NCBI GenBank assembly: GCA_020073585.1
Contig: JAIQEV010000008.1
Span: 29,989 to 93,988, forward strand
Source of the DNA: Terriglobia bacterium
Lineage (GTDB): Bacteria; Acidobacteriota; Terriglobia; Acidiferrales; UBA7541
DNA: 64,000 bases
Direction: 5' to 3'
The stretch's first letter is position 1; each line of letters opens with the position of its first letter. Position numbers and translations under genes: made by a program. Shown one piece after another: positions 12,100 through 23,075 of the stretch. The notes below the pieces were generated by a model, which did not search any database, was not told where the DNA came from, and saw only the letters and a program-made list of their open reading frames with translations.

Positions 12100-13641
12100 T
12101 CAGGGCTGGCGCGCGTTCGCGCCCACGATGACGCGATTGCCATCCACACCCACCAGGAACACGGTATTCGCATCCACGACGTAGGCCGCGAAGTTGAACG
12201 TCGCGGGAGGATTAGGCGGCGCGTTCGTGGTCACCGTGAAAGTGTTCCTGCCGGCCGGGTTGGAGCCGAGGGCCAGTGTTCCGGCAATTGGAAAATTGAA
12301 GAACTGCTTCCCCGTAGCGAACTCGTTGGCGTCCAGTGTGCCGCTGGCATTGCTGCCGGAGGCGGATGTCAGCTTCAACTGCCCGGTGAAGTCCTCCTCG
12401 TCGCTGCGCACGCCGCTCCACACGAAGGCGTAATTCCCCGCCAGTGCGGCGGAGGTGATCGGGCTGGACGTTTGCCCCAGGAATGAGCCGTCGCTGGTGA
12501 TCTGGGAGTCGGTTTCCTGGAAGACGGCCTGCGCCGGCGAAAGCAGATAAAAAATAAAGGAAAAGGTTCCGGCGCTGGAGTCGGTCCACGTGGCCGTGCC
12601 GCCGCCCAAGCCGTTGGCGTCCACCGTATAGCTTCCGGTGACCGTGCCTCCCGAAGTCGGCAGAGAAGTGCGCAGGCCATTGTTGTTCTCATCGAGAACG
12701 ACCGAGGTCAGGTTGCCGCCGCCGTCCGCGGTGAAACGCCCGGCGGTGGCCAGCGGCCCGCTCGTGCTCGAGCCGCCCATCAGGAACGCAAAGCTGCCGT
12801 TCAGCGATGTGGCGCTGAAGGTCATATTCTGCTGCGCCTGGGCGTCGCCCACATACGCCGCGGGGAAATCCGTTCCCATGCATTTCACGCGCGTGCCATC
12901 CACGATGTAGAAGGTGAAATTGTGCCCGGCAAAGTTGGCGGTGCCGCGGCCGGACTGCGCATAGGAGGGATCCAGTTGGTAGAAAGCGCCGGCCGGAAAG
13001 AGCTGCTGCCCGGAGAGCGTGCCCGCTTCGTTGGAGTCATACAAGCCGTTCTGCACGCCCCCCGCGCCATCGGCGGTGAAGCGGCCGATGATGGATTGCG
13101 GGTTCAGGGCGCTGCTGATGCCGGAGAAATCGAAGACGTAGCCTCCGGCGATCTGCGTGACGGAAAAGGCCGCGGGATTCTGGAGCTGGAGCGCGCCGCT
13201 GGCCGTCGCCGCACTGTCCGTCTGAATGAGGAAGCCCTGCGCGGGAGAAGCCAGCGCGATGCTGTAGCTGGTGACGCCCGTGCTGTTCGAGAGGCTGAGG
13301 GTGCCGCGGCCGTCCGCCTGGATCGAATAGCTGCCGCCCGTGAACGGCAGGGTCAGCACCCCGCTGCAAACATTGACGTCCTCGACGCCGCCGGTGATGT
13401 GGCCATTCCCATCCGCGGTGATGCTCCCGACGCGCGCGAAGAGGCTGCCCGTGCTTCCGCACAACTCCCGCCCGGTCATGGAAAAGGCGTACTGTCCCTT
13501 CAAGCTGGCGTTCGTGAAATTCCCGGCGGGCGGAGGGGGCACGAAAATCGTGCCGCTGCCGCTCCCCCCATTGCAAGCCGCGGCGAAGGATGCGGCGAGG
13601 AGCGCCACGAGGAGAACCGCGCGCTTGCGCCGCGGAGTCAC
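12100..13641 (-). CDS. Repeat-containing lipoprotein
   Basis: 513 residues. The N-terminus MTPRRKRAVLLVALLAASF ends in AAAC, a plausible lipobox. The body has about four ~110-residue units, each with a G-x-Y-x-F strand, a GRFTADGxGxxxxGxxDxN loop (ITADGNGHITGGVEDVN; FTADGAGGVQNGLYDSN; FTADGGGNLTSVVLDEN) and a closing YVVDG/ANTV strand. This looks like a surface beta-rich repeat lipoprotein; ligand unknown. The GTG start overlaps the upstream stop (GTGA). Confidence 0.85.
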   Translation of the reverse strand: MTPRRKRAVLLVALLAASFAAACNGGSGSGTIFVPPPPAGNFTNASLKGQYAFSMTGRELCGSTGSLFARVGSITADGNGHITGGVEDVNVCSGVLTLPFTGGSYSIQADGRGTLSLSNSTGVTSYSIALASPAQGFLIQTDSAATASGALQLQNPAAFSVTQIAGGYVFDFSGISSALNPQSIIGRFTADGAGGVQNGLYDSNEAGTLSGQQLFPAGAFYQLDPSYAQSGRGTANFAGHNFTFYIVDGTRVKCMGTDFPAAYVGDAQAQQNMTFSATSLNGSFAFLMGGSSTSGPLATAGRFTADGGGNLTSVVLDENNNGLRTSLPTSGGTVTGSYTVDANGLGGGTATWTDSSAGTFSFIFYLLSPAQAVFQETDSQITSDGSFLGQTSSPITSAALAGNYAFVWSGVRSDEEDFTGQLKLTSASGSNASGTLDANEFATGKQFFNFPIAGTLALGSNPAGRNTFTVTTNAPPNPPATFNFAAYVVDANTVFLVGVDGNRVIVGANARQP

Positions 13642-14111
13642 CGGGCACCTGCCTGCGGCTGCGTCTTCGGCGCGCCCGAGGCGCGGGCGCCGGCCAGCCC
13701 GAGCGGCGCGCCCTGCGCGGTGCGCAGCACCAGCGCCTGCCCGCCCTTCTGGATCACCCGCGCGAGAAAGACGCTGCCCTGCCGCGTGCTGGATTGCACG
13801 CCGGCGATCCGCACCACGTCACCGCTGGCCAGGGAAAAGTGATTGGCCTGGAGATAGGAAGCCGCACCGAGAGGAACGTCCACTGCGCCGCCGGCCGTCT
13901 GCAGAACCACGTGGGCGCCCAGGGGCGGCGTCGTGGCCGACGCCGTATAGCGCAAGACCTGGCCTTCGAGCACGATCTCCCGCGCGGCGTTCCCGGCCAG
14001 GCCGCGCGGCGGGGCCTGCGGCCGCTGCGCCAACTGCTGCGCGCGAGGCGCGCCGCCCAGAAACAGCACAATGCCCGCCAGAATTGCGGCTCTGCGGATG
14101 GAACGTTTCAT
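13638..14111 (-). CDS. Small secreted protein, unknown
   Basis: 157 residues with signal peptide MKRSIRRAAILAGIVLFLGG. The mature part is beta-rich (VLEGQVLRYTASATTPPLGAHVVLQTAGG; GDVVRIAGVQSS; GSVFLARVIQKGGQALVLRTAQG), like a small OB or Ig-like fold. Translationally coupled to the downstream lipoprotein gene. No family recognised. Confidence 0.75.
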   Translation of the reverse strand: MKRSIRRAAILAGIVLFLGGAPRAQQLAQRPQAPPRGLAGNAAREIVLEGQVLRYTASATTPPLGAHVVLQTAGGAVDVPLGAASYLQANHFSLASGDVVRIAGVQSSTRQGSVFLARVIQKGGQALVLRTAQGAPLGLAGARASGAPKTQPQAGAR

Positions 14112-14288
14112 GACATCCCCCTGCCTTGGCGGCTGCGACGTGTGTCTTGACGGACCGCACTGCGCCGCAACCCGCCGGCCATGCGCCGGCACACTGGCAG
14201 ACCACTCACTGTTATTAGAAACACCGCGGCGAGCGAAAGGTTGCAAGAATTCCCGGCGGCGCGCCGTGCGGAAACGGAAAGAGCGCAT

Positions 14289-14317
14289 TTGACAGACCGA
14301 GGAGTTGTGGCCATAAT
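14289..14317 (+). promoter_or_regulatory. pyrG promoter
   Basis: TTGACA (14289-14294), 17-bp spacer, CATAAT (14312-14317): an almost consensus sigma-70 promoter 72 bp before the pyrG start. It drives the pyrG-kdsA-kdsD-kdsC run. I see no terminator/anti-terminator hairpin in the leader. Confidence 0.7.
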
Positions 14318-14347
14318 ACGGCGTACTGCCACTCCCTTGGAGGTTAG

Positions 14348-16060
<1,713 letters not shown>

Positions 16061-16120
16061 ACCGCCGGAAACGTTTGTACCCGTTGCAAAACCCGCGCGG
16101 TCTGCGTAGCCTTTGAGGCC

Positions 16121-16960
16121 ATGACCCCCGTGCACGAGATCGCGCTCGGCTCGCTCCGCCTCGGCGGCGGCCATCCCCTGTTTCTGATCGCTGGGCCGTG
16201 CGTCATCGAAAGCGAAGCGCACACCCGGCGCATGGCGGAAGAGGTGGCGCGCATCGCCGGGGAGTGCGGCGTTCCGCTGATCTTCAAGGCTTCCTACGAC
16301 AAGGCCAACCGCTCGTCGGGAAAATCCTATCGCGGGCCGGGGCTGCAGGAGGGCCTGCGCATCCTCGGCAAGATCAAGAGCGACCTGCGCCTGCCCATCC
16401 TCACCGACATTCACGAGAGCGCGCACGCGGCGCCCGCCGCGGAAGTCTGCGACATCCTGCAAATTCCGGCGTTTCTGGCGCGGCAGACCGACCTGCTGGT
16501 AGCCGCGGCCAAGACCGGGCGGATCGTCAATGTGAAGAAGGCGCAGTTTCTTTCGCCGTGGGAGATGGGCAACGTGGTGGAGAAGATCGCCGGGGCCGGC
16601 AACCGGAAAATCATGCTGACCGAGCGCGGGGCTTCGTTCGGCTACCAGAACCTGGTGGTGGATATGCGCGCGTTTCCGATCCTGCGCAAACTGGGCTATC
16701 CGGTGGTGTTCGACGTAACCCACTCGGTGCAGATACCCGGCGGGCAGGGCCACGCCAGCGGCGGGCAGCCGGAGTTCATCGAGCCGCTGGCGCGCGCGGG
16801 GGTTGCCGCGGGCGTGGACGGGGTGTTCCTGGAAGTGCACGACAATCCGGCGCAGGCGCTCTCTGACGGCGCGAATGCTTTGCCGCTGGCGCAGCTCCCT
16901 GCCCTGCTGGCGCGGCTCAAGGAACTTTCCACGCTGGTGCGGCGCTGGGGTGCGCTATGA
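16121..16960 (+). CDS. kdsA: 3-deoxy-8-phosphooctulonate synthase
   Basis: Condenses phosphoenolpyruvate with arabinose-5-phosphate to KDO-8-phosphate. Family motifs: [68 protein letters not shown] and [17 protein letters not shown]. 279 residues, full length. It lies 60 bp after pyrG and overlaps kdsD by ATGA. Confidence 0.97.
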   Translation: MTPVHEIALGSLRLGGGHPLFLIAGPCVIESEAHTRRMAEEVARIAGECGVPLIFKASYDKANRSSGKSYRGPGLQEGLRILGKIKSDLRLPILTDIHESAHAAPAAEVCDILQIPAFLARQTDLLVAAAKTGRIVNVKKAQFLSPWEMGNVVEKIAGAGNRKIMLTERGASFGYQNLVVDMRAFPILRKLGYPVVFDVTHSVQIPGGQGHASGGQPEFIEPLARAGVAAGVDGVFLEVHDNPAQALSDGANALPLAQLPALLARLKELSTLVRRWGAL

Positions 16961-17916
16961 GCCTGGAAACCGCACGGCGCGTGCTGCGCATCGAGGCGCA
17001 AGCCATCCAGGACGTCCTGGGCCGGCTGGACGATAGCTTCGAGAAGGCCGTGGCGCTGTTCTTCAACTGCCGCGGGCGGGTCGTGGTCAGCGGCATGGGC
17101 AAGTCCGGGCTGATCGGGCGGAAGATTTCCGCGACGCTCTCCAGCACGGGCACGCCGTCGCTGTTCCTGCACCCCGCGGAAGCGATGCACGGGGACCTGG
17201 GAATGCTGGCGCGGGGCGACGCCATGCTGGCGATCTCCTACGGCGGGGAAACCGAAGAGCTGGTGGGGCTGCTGGAGACCCTGAAGCGGCTGGAGATGAA
17301 GCTGGTCACGCTCACCGGGAACGTGCGGTCAACGCTGGCGGGAGCGAGCGACGCGGTGCTGGACTGCAGCGTGCGCGAGGAGGCTTGCTCGCTGAACCTG
17401 GCGCCGACCGCGAGCACCACGGTGGCGATGGCGGTGGGGGACGCGCTGGCCGTGTCGCTTCTGGAGCGGCGCGGATTCAGCCCCGACGATTTCGCGGCGC
17501 TGCATCCCGGGGGCCGGCTGGGCAAGAAGCTGCTGCGGGTGGAGCACCTGATGCACGGCGGGATGGAACTGCCGCGCGTGGCGCGCGATGCGCGCATGCC
17601 GGACGTCATCTACGAAATGAGCAAGAAGGGCCTGGGCATGACCACGGTGGTCGAAGCGGACGGGCGGCTGGCCGGGGTGGTGACCGACGGCGATCTGCGG
17701 CGGCTGATGGCCACGCAGAAGAGCGCGGTGCTGGAGATGACCGCGGGGGCGTGCATGACCAGCAACCCGCAGACCATCGGGCCGCTGGCGCTGGCCAGCG
17801 AAGCGCTGAACGTGATGGAGAAGCGCAAGATTACGGCGGTGGTGGTGGTGGACGACACGCACAAGGTGCTCGGAGTGGTGCACCTGCACGATCTGTGGAC
17901 GCTGGAGCTGATCTAG
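16957..17916 (+). CDS. kdsD: Arabinose-5-phosphate isomerase
   Basis: Isomerises ribulose-5-phosphate to arabinose-5-phosphate, the first step of KDO synthesis. A SIS domain ([70 protein letters not shown]) is followed by two CBS domains ([44 protein letters not shown]). 319 residues. Start overlaps the kdsA stop. Confidence 0.96.
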   Translation: MSLETARRVLRIEAQAIQDVLGRLDDSFEKAVALFFNCRGRVVVSGMGKSGLIGRKISATLSSTGTPSLFLHPAEAMHGDLGMLARGDAMLAISYGGETEELVGLLETLKRLEMKLVTLTGNVRSTLAGASDAVLDCSVREEACSLNLAPTASTTVAMAVGDALAVSLLERRGFSPDDFAALHPGGRLGKKLLRVEHLMHGGMELPRVARDARMPDVIYEMSKKGLGMTTVVEADGRLAGVVTDGDLRRLMATQKSAVLEMTAGACMTSNPQTIGPLALASEALNVMEKRKITAVVVVDDTHKVLGVVHLHDLWTLELI

Positions 17917-17961
17917 GAAACAGAGATAACCCACAGGGCACGGAGAAACGAGGAGAAGACT

Positions 17962-18528
17962 TTGGCGCGCGGGGCGAAGAAGATTCCGGCGAAGCTGGCA
18001 AAGCGGGCGAAACAGATTCAAGTGCTGCTGATGGACGTGGACGGAACGCTGGCGCGCGGGGTCTGGCTGCTCTCGCGGCCGGACGGGACGGCGGTGGAGC
18101 TGAAGGCCTTCGATCCGCACGACGGGCAGGGGCTGACGCTGGCGCGCACCGCCGGCCTGCGCACCGGGCTGATCACCGGCCGGGAAAGCCCCGCGGTGAC
18201 GCGCCGCGCGCGGGAGATGAACATGGAGTTCGTCTACCAGAAGCAGGTGCACAAGACCGCCTGCTACGAGGAGATCCTGCAAAAGGCCGGGGTCACGGAC
18301 GCCGCCGTGGCCTACGTCGGCGACGACCTGCCGGATATTCCGCTGCTGAAGCGCGTGGGGCTGGCGGTGGCCGTGGGCGACGCCGCGGCGGAGGTCAAGC
18401 GCATCGCGCATTTCGTGACCAAAGCGCGCGGCGGCGAAGGGGCCATTCGCGAGGCGGTGGAATTGATTTTGAAGTCCCAGGGGAAATGGGAAGGCATGAT
18501 TGACAAGGCGCGTGCGGCGCCGTATTGA
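17962..18528 (+). CDS. kdsC: 3-deoxy-manno-octulosonate-8-phosphatase (HAD family)
   Basis: Removes phosphate from KDO-8-phosphate. Small HAD fold: motif I LLMDVDGTLARG, motif II LITGRES, motif III K in TKARGGEGAIRE, motif IV YVGDDLPDIPLLKRVG. 188 residues. Start is TTG with a GAGGAGA ribosome site. The 45-bp gap after kdsD resembles a dispersed cacagag/cacggag-type intergenic repeat. Order kdsA-D-C completes the KDO pathway with kdsB. Confidence 0.93.
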   Translation: MARGAKKIPAKLAKRAKQIQVLLMDVDGTLARGVWLLSRPDGTAVELKAFDPHDGQGLTLARTAGLRTGLITGRESPAVTRRAREMNMEFVYQKQVHKTACYEEILQKAGVTDAAVAYVGDDLPDIPLLKRVGLAVAVGDAAAEVKRIAHFVTKARGGEGAIREAVELILKSQGKWEGMIDKARAAPY

Positions 18529-18632
18529 AAATCACAGCGAAATTCCTCGCCCGCCGGCAACGCGGGCCAAGCGGCGGGCGGCGGGCGGCGGAGCAGAATC
18601 CGCTTGCGAGCCGCGCAACTACGGAGCATCCA

Positions 18633-19436
18633 ATGGCCACGCCCGGAACGGAAGCAGCGGGAAGCAGAAAAATCCTCGCGGGAAAAGCCGCGATCGTCAG
18701 CGGGGCGGCGTCCGGGATCGGGCGGGCTACGGCGCTGTTGCTGGCGCGCGAGGGCGCGGACGTCACCATCGCCGACCGCAACGAAACGCAGGGCGCGGCG
18801 GTGGCGCAGGAGATCGCCGTCGCGGGCGGGCGCGCCACGTTTGAAAAGACGGACGTGTCGCAGGCGGCGGATTGCCGGCGGGTGGTGGAAGCGACGGCCA
18901 GGCGCTGCGGCGGCTTGCACATCCTGGCCACGTGCGCGGGGATCATCCGGCGCTATTCGGTGGTGGACCTGGCGGAAGAGGATTGGGACGCGATGATGGC
19001 GGTCAACGCCAAGGGGGCGTTCCTGCTGTCGAAGTTTGCGGTGCCGGCCATGGCCCGGAGCGGCGGCGGCGCGATCGTGCACATCGCCTCGGACTGGGGC
19101 ATCAACGGCGGGAGGAAGGCCGCGGGGTACTGCGCTTCGAAGGGCGCGGTGGTGCTGCTGACCAAGGCCATGGCCATTGACCACGCGGCGGAAGGTATCC
19201 GCGTGAACTGCATCTGCCCCGGGGACATCGATACCCCGATGCTGCGCGCGGAATCGCAGCAACTGGGGCAGAGCGACGAAGAGTTCCTGGCGGCGACCTC
19301 GAACCGGCCGCTGGGGCGGATCGGCAAGCCGGAGGAAATTGCCCAGGCGGTGCTGTACCTGGTGAGCGACGCGTCGTCGTTCGTGACCGGGATTGCGCAC
19401 TTGGTGGATGGCGGCGCCAACGCCGGGTCCATGTAA
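18633..19436 (+). CDS. Short-chain dehydrogenase/reductase
   Basis: NAD(P)-dependent oxidoreductase, Rossmann fold. Cofactor motif AIVSGAASGIGRATALLL, Asp in ADRNE (favours NAD), Ser in HIASDWG, catalytic YCASK, and ICPGDIDTPM. Ends VDGGANAGSM. The ATG at 18633 has GGAG at proper spacing; the longer reading frame from 18525 lacks a ribosome site. Substrate unknown. It follows kdsC by 104 bp and may be read through from the kds operon. Confidence 0.9.
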   Translation: MATPGTEAAGSRKILAGKAAIVSGAASGIGRATALLLAREGADVTIADRNETQGAAVAQEIAVAGGRATFEKTDVSQAADCRRVVEATARRCGGLHILATCAGIIRRYSVVDLAEEDWDAMMAVNAKGAFLLSKFAVPAMARSGGGAIVHIASDWGINGGRKAAGYCASKGAVVLLTKAMAIDHAAEGIRVNCICPGDIDTPMLRAESQQLGQSDEEFLAATSNRPLGRIGKPEEIAQAVLYLVSDASSFVTGIAHLVDGGANAGSM

Positions 19437-19486
19437 ACGGATCTTCAGACAACTCACACTCTACAGGACGTGTTTATAATTGCGGC

Positions 19487-20254
19487 GTGGCTTCCCCGCA
19501 CAAGAAACACGCGGCACCCGGCGACCGCTCCCGAAAAACCGGCCTGGCGCGGGCGCTTTCCAAGCTGGGGTACTGCTCGCGGGCCCAGGCGGGGGAGCTG
19601 ATCCGCGCGGGGCGGGTGCGCCTGAACGGCGCGGTACGCAAGGACCCCGAGACGCCGGTGCGCCTGGGGCGCGACCAGATCGCAGTGGATGGCGCGGCGG
19701 TGGGCGCGGCCAAGAAGCTGTACCTGCTGCTCAATAAGCCGCGGGGCATCGTGACCACGGCTTCCGACGAGCAGGGCCGCGACACGGTGTACTCCTGCCT
19801 GCACGGAAATCTTCCGTGGGTGGCCCCGGTGGGCCGCTTGGACAAGGCCAGCGAAGGCTTGCTGCTGCTGACCAACGATTCGGAGTGGGCGGCGCGGGTT
19901 CTGGCGCCGGAAACCCATCTGGACAAAACCTACCACGTGCAGATCCGGGGCGTGGCGGATGCGCGCCTGCTGCAGGCGCTGGCAGCCGGAGTGGCCACGG
20001 ACGACGGCGATTTTCTGAGCGTGAAGCGCGCCCGCGTCCTGCGCGGCGGCGAGCGCAACACCTGGCTGGAGATCCTGCTCGACGAAGGCAAGAACCGCCA
20101 GATCCGCCGAATCTTCGAACAACTGGGCATCGCGGTACTGCGGCTGATCCGCGTGGCCATCGGCCCAGTGGTGCTTGGCGGCCTGCCCAAGGGCGCCTTC
20201 CGGCCCCTGAGCGGCAGCGAAAAACAGGCTCTCGACCAAGCCCTGAAGCAATAG
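19487..20254 (+). CDS. RsuA/RluB-family rRNA pseudouridine synthase
   Basis: N-terminal S4 RNA-binding domain (RALSKLGYCSRAQAGELIRAGRVRLNG) and a catalytic domain with the Asp motif GRLDKASEGLLLLTND, then KTYHVQIRG and EGKNRQIRRIFEQLG. Modifies a uridine in 16S or 23S rRNA; the exact target cannot be told. Start GTG 19487; a TATAAT box lies at 19475-19480, only six bases upstream, which would make the mRNA leaderless if used. Confidence 0.92.
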   Translation: MASPHKKHAAPGDRSRKTGLARALSKLGYCSRAQAGELIRAGRVRLNGAVRKDPETPVRLGRDQIAVDGAAVGAAKKLYLLLNKPRGIVTTASDEQGRDTVYSCLHGNLPWVAPVGRLDKASEGLLLLTNDSEWAARVLAPETHLDKTYHVQIRGVADARLLQALAAGVATDDGDFLSVKRARVLRGGERNTWLEILLDEGKNRQIRRIFEQLGIAVLRLIRVAIGPVVLGGLPKGAFRPLSGSEKQALDQALKQ

Positions 20255-20401
20255 CAGAAGGTCCCGTCTGGAAAGCCGCCGGCACCTGCTATCCACCTGT
20301 GTTTTCAGATAGCTGCGGCTTACTAGTAGGCGTCAGCGGCGCGCCAAATCGCTGGCCAGGGTTCCCCCGGGCCGATAAACTGGGCGCAAGTTCAGCGAAA
20401 T

Positions 20402-20755
20402 GTGAGCAATGCGATGTCCCCGAGGAGAATCTCCCTGGTGCAGACCAAGAGGCCGCGTGCGCGCCGCTATTCCTTCGTCACCGCCATCGAAATCACCGAT
20501 GTGCTGACGGACGCCCAGTGGATGGAACAGACCAGGAACCTGAGCCTTTTCGGGTGCCATGTAAACACGCCGAAGCCCCTGAAGGTGGGCACCAAGGTGC
20601 GCATCCGCATCGCGCACAACAGCACCGTCTTCTCCGCGCTGGGACGGGTGGCGAACGTGCGGCCCAATGCGCGCATGGGGATCGTCTTCACGGAGATCGA
20701 AGCCCACGACCAGACCATCCTGGAAAATTGGCTCGAAGAACTGCGCGAGCGCTGA
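20402..20755 (+). CDS. PilZ-domain protein
   Basis: 117 residues. The basic RARRYSF segment and NLSLFGCHVNT match the PilZ c-di-GMP-binding pattern (RxxxR followed by N/DxSxxG). The core strands follow: VGTKVRIRIAHNSTVFSALGRVANVRPNARMGIVF. Probably a stand-alone c-di-GMP receptor. Start GTG at 20402; an ATG slightly downstream is also possible. Confidence 0.85.
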   Translation: MSNAMSPRRISLVQTKRPRARRYSFVTAIEITDVLTDAQWMEQTRNLSLFGCHVNTPKPLKVGTKVRIRIAHNSTVFSALGRVANVRPNARMGIVFTEIEAHDQTILENWLEELRER

Positions 20756-20865
20756 AACACCCGCCGCCGCAGCCGTCCGCGCCGCGCTCTCACGCCATCG
20801 CCTCTGCGCTCACCGCGGACCATGCTTTCAAAATGCTTTAATTTCCGGCAAACGTCCGGTACCCT

Positions 20866-20914
20866 GTTCACCGCTTTGCGGTCACACAGGACGTTGTCCG
20901 CTTCGCGGTCGCGC
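20866..20914 (+). repeat. Palindromic repeats, copies B and C (27-bp spacing)
   Basis: Two 22-bp units at 20866-20887 and 20893-20914, each GTTnnCCGCTTnGCGGTC plus 4 bases, separated by 5 bp. They lie directly before the ribosome site of the 20931 gene. Same family as 1095-1116 and 55568-55643; the start-to-start distance is again 27 bp. Confidence 0.85.
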
Positions 20915-20930
20915 ATATCGAGGAGAAGCT

Positions 20931-21479
20931 ATGGACCCACTCACCACGCTGCATCGCCGGGAGTTCCTCAAGACCTCGACCGGCCTGCTGACGGGTCTGG
21001 TGGCCGCGGGCAGTTCGCTGGCGCTGCTCGCGCCGGGACGCGCGTGGGCCGTGGATCTGACGGCCCTCAGCAGCGCCGAGGCCGCCACGCTGCTGGTGGT
21101 GGCCCGCACCATCGCGCCGCACGACAAGCTGGATGACGCCGCCTACGCGCTGGTCATCCAGGCGGTGGACGGCGATGCGAGCAAGGACGACAAGACGCGC
21201 CAGATGATCCGCGAGGGCGTCGCCAGCCTGGGAGCCGGTTTCCCCGGCAGTCCGGAGAGCGAGCGGGTGGAAGCGCTGAAGAAGATGGAAGCCTCCGGAT
21301 TTTTCCAAAGCATGCGCCTGAAGACGCTGCAGGTTCTCTACTCCAACCCCATCGCCTACGCCTATTTTGGCTACGAGGGCGAAGCATTCTCGAAGGGCGG
21401 CTATCTCTTCCGCGGATTCAATGATCTGCGCTGGTTGCCGGAAGTGCCGCTGGCGGACAGCGGCGCCCTGCCGGCTTAG
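20931..21479 (+). CDS. Tat-exported gluconate 2-dehydrogenase subunit 3-like protein
   Basis: 182 residues. Twin-arginine signal RREFLKTSTG followed by a hydrophobic stretch to GRAWA. The mature part resembles the small (gamma) subunit of membrane FAD dehydrogenases. This subunit is the export escort of a GMC-type FAD subunit that lacks its own signal. The GMC oxidoreductase gene starts 23 bp downstream, as expected. No cytochrome c subunit is adjacent. ATG 20931 has an AGGAG site. Confidence 0.87.
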   Translation: MDPLTTLHRREFLKTSTGLLTGLVAAGSSLALLAPGRAWAVDLTALSSAEAATLLVVARTIAPHDKLDDAAYALVIQAVDGDASKDDKTRQMIREGVASLGAGFPGSPESERVEALKKMEASGFFQSMRLKTLQVLYSNPIAYAYFGYEGEAFSKGGYLFRGFNDLRWLPEVPLADSGALPA

Positions 21480-21502
21480 CGGACGAGGAGTGGAGAATCG
21501 CG

Positions 21503-23071
21503 ATGGCGCGCATAGATCTGCATGACGAAGGTGCGGTGGTAATCATCGGCTCGGGCGCCGGCGGCGGCACGCTGGCCCACGAACTGACCCGCCGGGGCAT
21601 CCCGGTCGTGCTGCTGGAGGCCGGCAAGCGGCAGTCCACGGCCACGTTTTCGCAGGTCCCGGGAGAAGCCTTCCAGCAATTGACGTGGCTGGATACCAGG
21701 ACGCAAAGCGGCAGTTGGGGCGTGGCCCGCGACTTTCCGGGATTGCCCTCCTGGCACTGCAAGACCGCCGGGGGGACGACGGTGCACTGGACGGCGTCCA
21801 CGCCGCGGCTGGAACCTTGGGAGCTGCGGGCCAAGAGCACCTATGGCCACGTTCCCGGCACCTCGCTGATCGACTGGCCGATCTCCTATCCGGAACTGAA
21901 GAATTATTACCTGCTCGCGGAACGCCGGCTGGGGGTGACGCGGCGCAACGGCGTTCCGGGCTTGCCGGCCTCCAACAATTTCAAAGTGATGTATGCGGGC
22001 GCGAAAAAGCTCGGCTACAAGCGTGTGCACACCGGCCACATGGCCATCAATTCGCGCTCCCGCGACGGACGCGGCTTCTGCATCCAGCAGGGCTTCTGCG
22101 TGCAGGGCTGCAAGATGGGAGCGAAGTGGAGCACGCTGTACACGGAGATCCCCAGCGCCGAAGCGACCGGCAAGCTGGATCTGCGGATTGAGTGCCGGGC
22201 CATGCGTATTGAGCACGGGGCCAACGGCCGCGTCAACGCGGTGGTCTACCGGGATAGTCAGGGCCAGGAGCAGCGGCAGAAGGCGCGCCTGGTGTGCGTG
22301 GCCGGCAATGGCATCGAGACGCCGCGCCTGCTGCTGCTCTCGGAATCCGCAAAGTTCCCCCAGGGTCTCGCGAATTCCTCGGACCAGGTGGGGCGGAACT
22401 ACTGTCACCAGATCGTCGGCTATGTATGGGGCATCTTTGACCAGCCCGTCTATTCCTGGCGGGGAGCGACGGTGGCAGGCGTAGTGGAAGACGAAGTGTT
22501 CAACGACCCGAAGCGCGGCTTCGTGGGCGGGTACCGCATCGAACTGGTCGCGCTCGATCTGCCAACGATGCCGCAGGTGGGCCTACCGTACGGGTGGGGC
22601 CGGGACTTCGCGTCCATCATGGAAGAGTACCGGAATATCGCCGGCCTGCTGATCAATGGCGAGGATATGCCGCGCGCGGAGAACCGCATCACGCTGAACC
22701 CCGAGGTCAAGGACGCTTTCGGCCTGCCGGCGGCGAATGTCCACGTGGACGAGCATCCCAACGACCAAGCCTTGCGCAAACACGCGCAGGGGCAAATGTC
22801 CAAGATGTACGCGGCCCTCGGCGCGAAACGCATCTTCCCCGGCCCGAGTCTTCCGGCGACCCATAACACATGCTCGGCGCGCATGAGCGCCGAGCCGCGG
22901 GACGGGGTAACCAACGGCTGGGGACAGACCCACGATATCCCGAATCTATTTATATCCGACGGCAGCATGATGAGCACGCCAGGCTCCGCGAATCCGACGC
23001 TAACCATCGTGGCCTTGGTGCTGCGGCAGGCGGAGTACATCAGCCGACAAATGGCCGCGGGCAAGATCTGA
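21503..23071 (+). CDS. GMC-family FAD oxidoreductase
   Basis: 522 residues. FAD-binding motif VVIIGSGAGGGTLAHELTRRG at the N-terminus (glycine-rich loop), GGTTVHWTAS, a Cys-rich QQGFCVQGCKMGAK segment, and the C-terminal SDGSMMSTPGSANPTLTIVAL flavin motif with the catalytic His region at TCSARM. It is the catalytic subunit of a periplasmic alcohol/sugar dehydrogenase exported with the upstream Tat subunit. Substrate unknown. Confidence 0.92.
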   Translation: MARIDLHDEGAVVIIGSGAGGGTLAHELTRRGIPVVLLEAGKRQSTATFSQVPGEAFQQLTWLDTRTQSGSWGVARDFPGLPSWHCKTAGGTTVHWTASTPRLEPWELRAKSTYGHVPGTSLIDWPISYPELKNYYLLAERRLGVTRRNGVPGLPASNNFKVMYAGAKKLGYKRVHTGHMAINSRSRDGRGFCIQQGFCVQGCKMGAKWSTLYTEIPSAEATGKLDLRIECRAMRIEHGANGRVNAVVYRDSQGQEQRQKARLVCVAGNGIETPRLLLLSESAKFPQGLANSSDQVGRNYCHQIVGYVWGIFDQPVYSWRGATVAGVVEDEVFNDPKRGFVGGYRIELVALDLPTMPQVGLPYGWGRDFASIMEEYRNIAGLLINGEDMPRAENRITLNPEVKDAFGLPAANVHVDEHPNDQALRKHAQGQMSKMYAALGAKRIFPGPSLPATHNTCSARMSAEPRDGVTNGWGQTHDIPNLFISDGSMMSTPGSANPTLTIVALVLRQAEYISRQMAAGKI

Positions 23072-23075
23072 ACAA

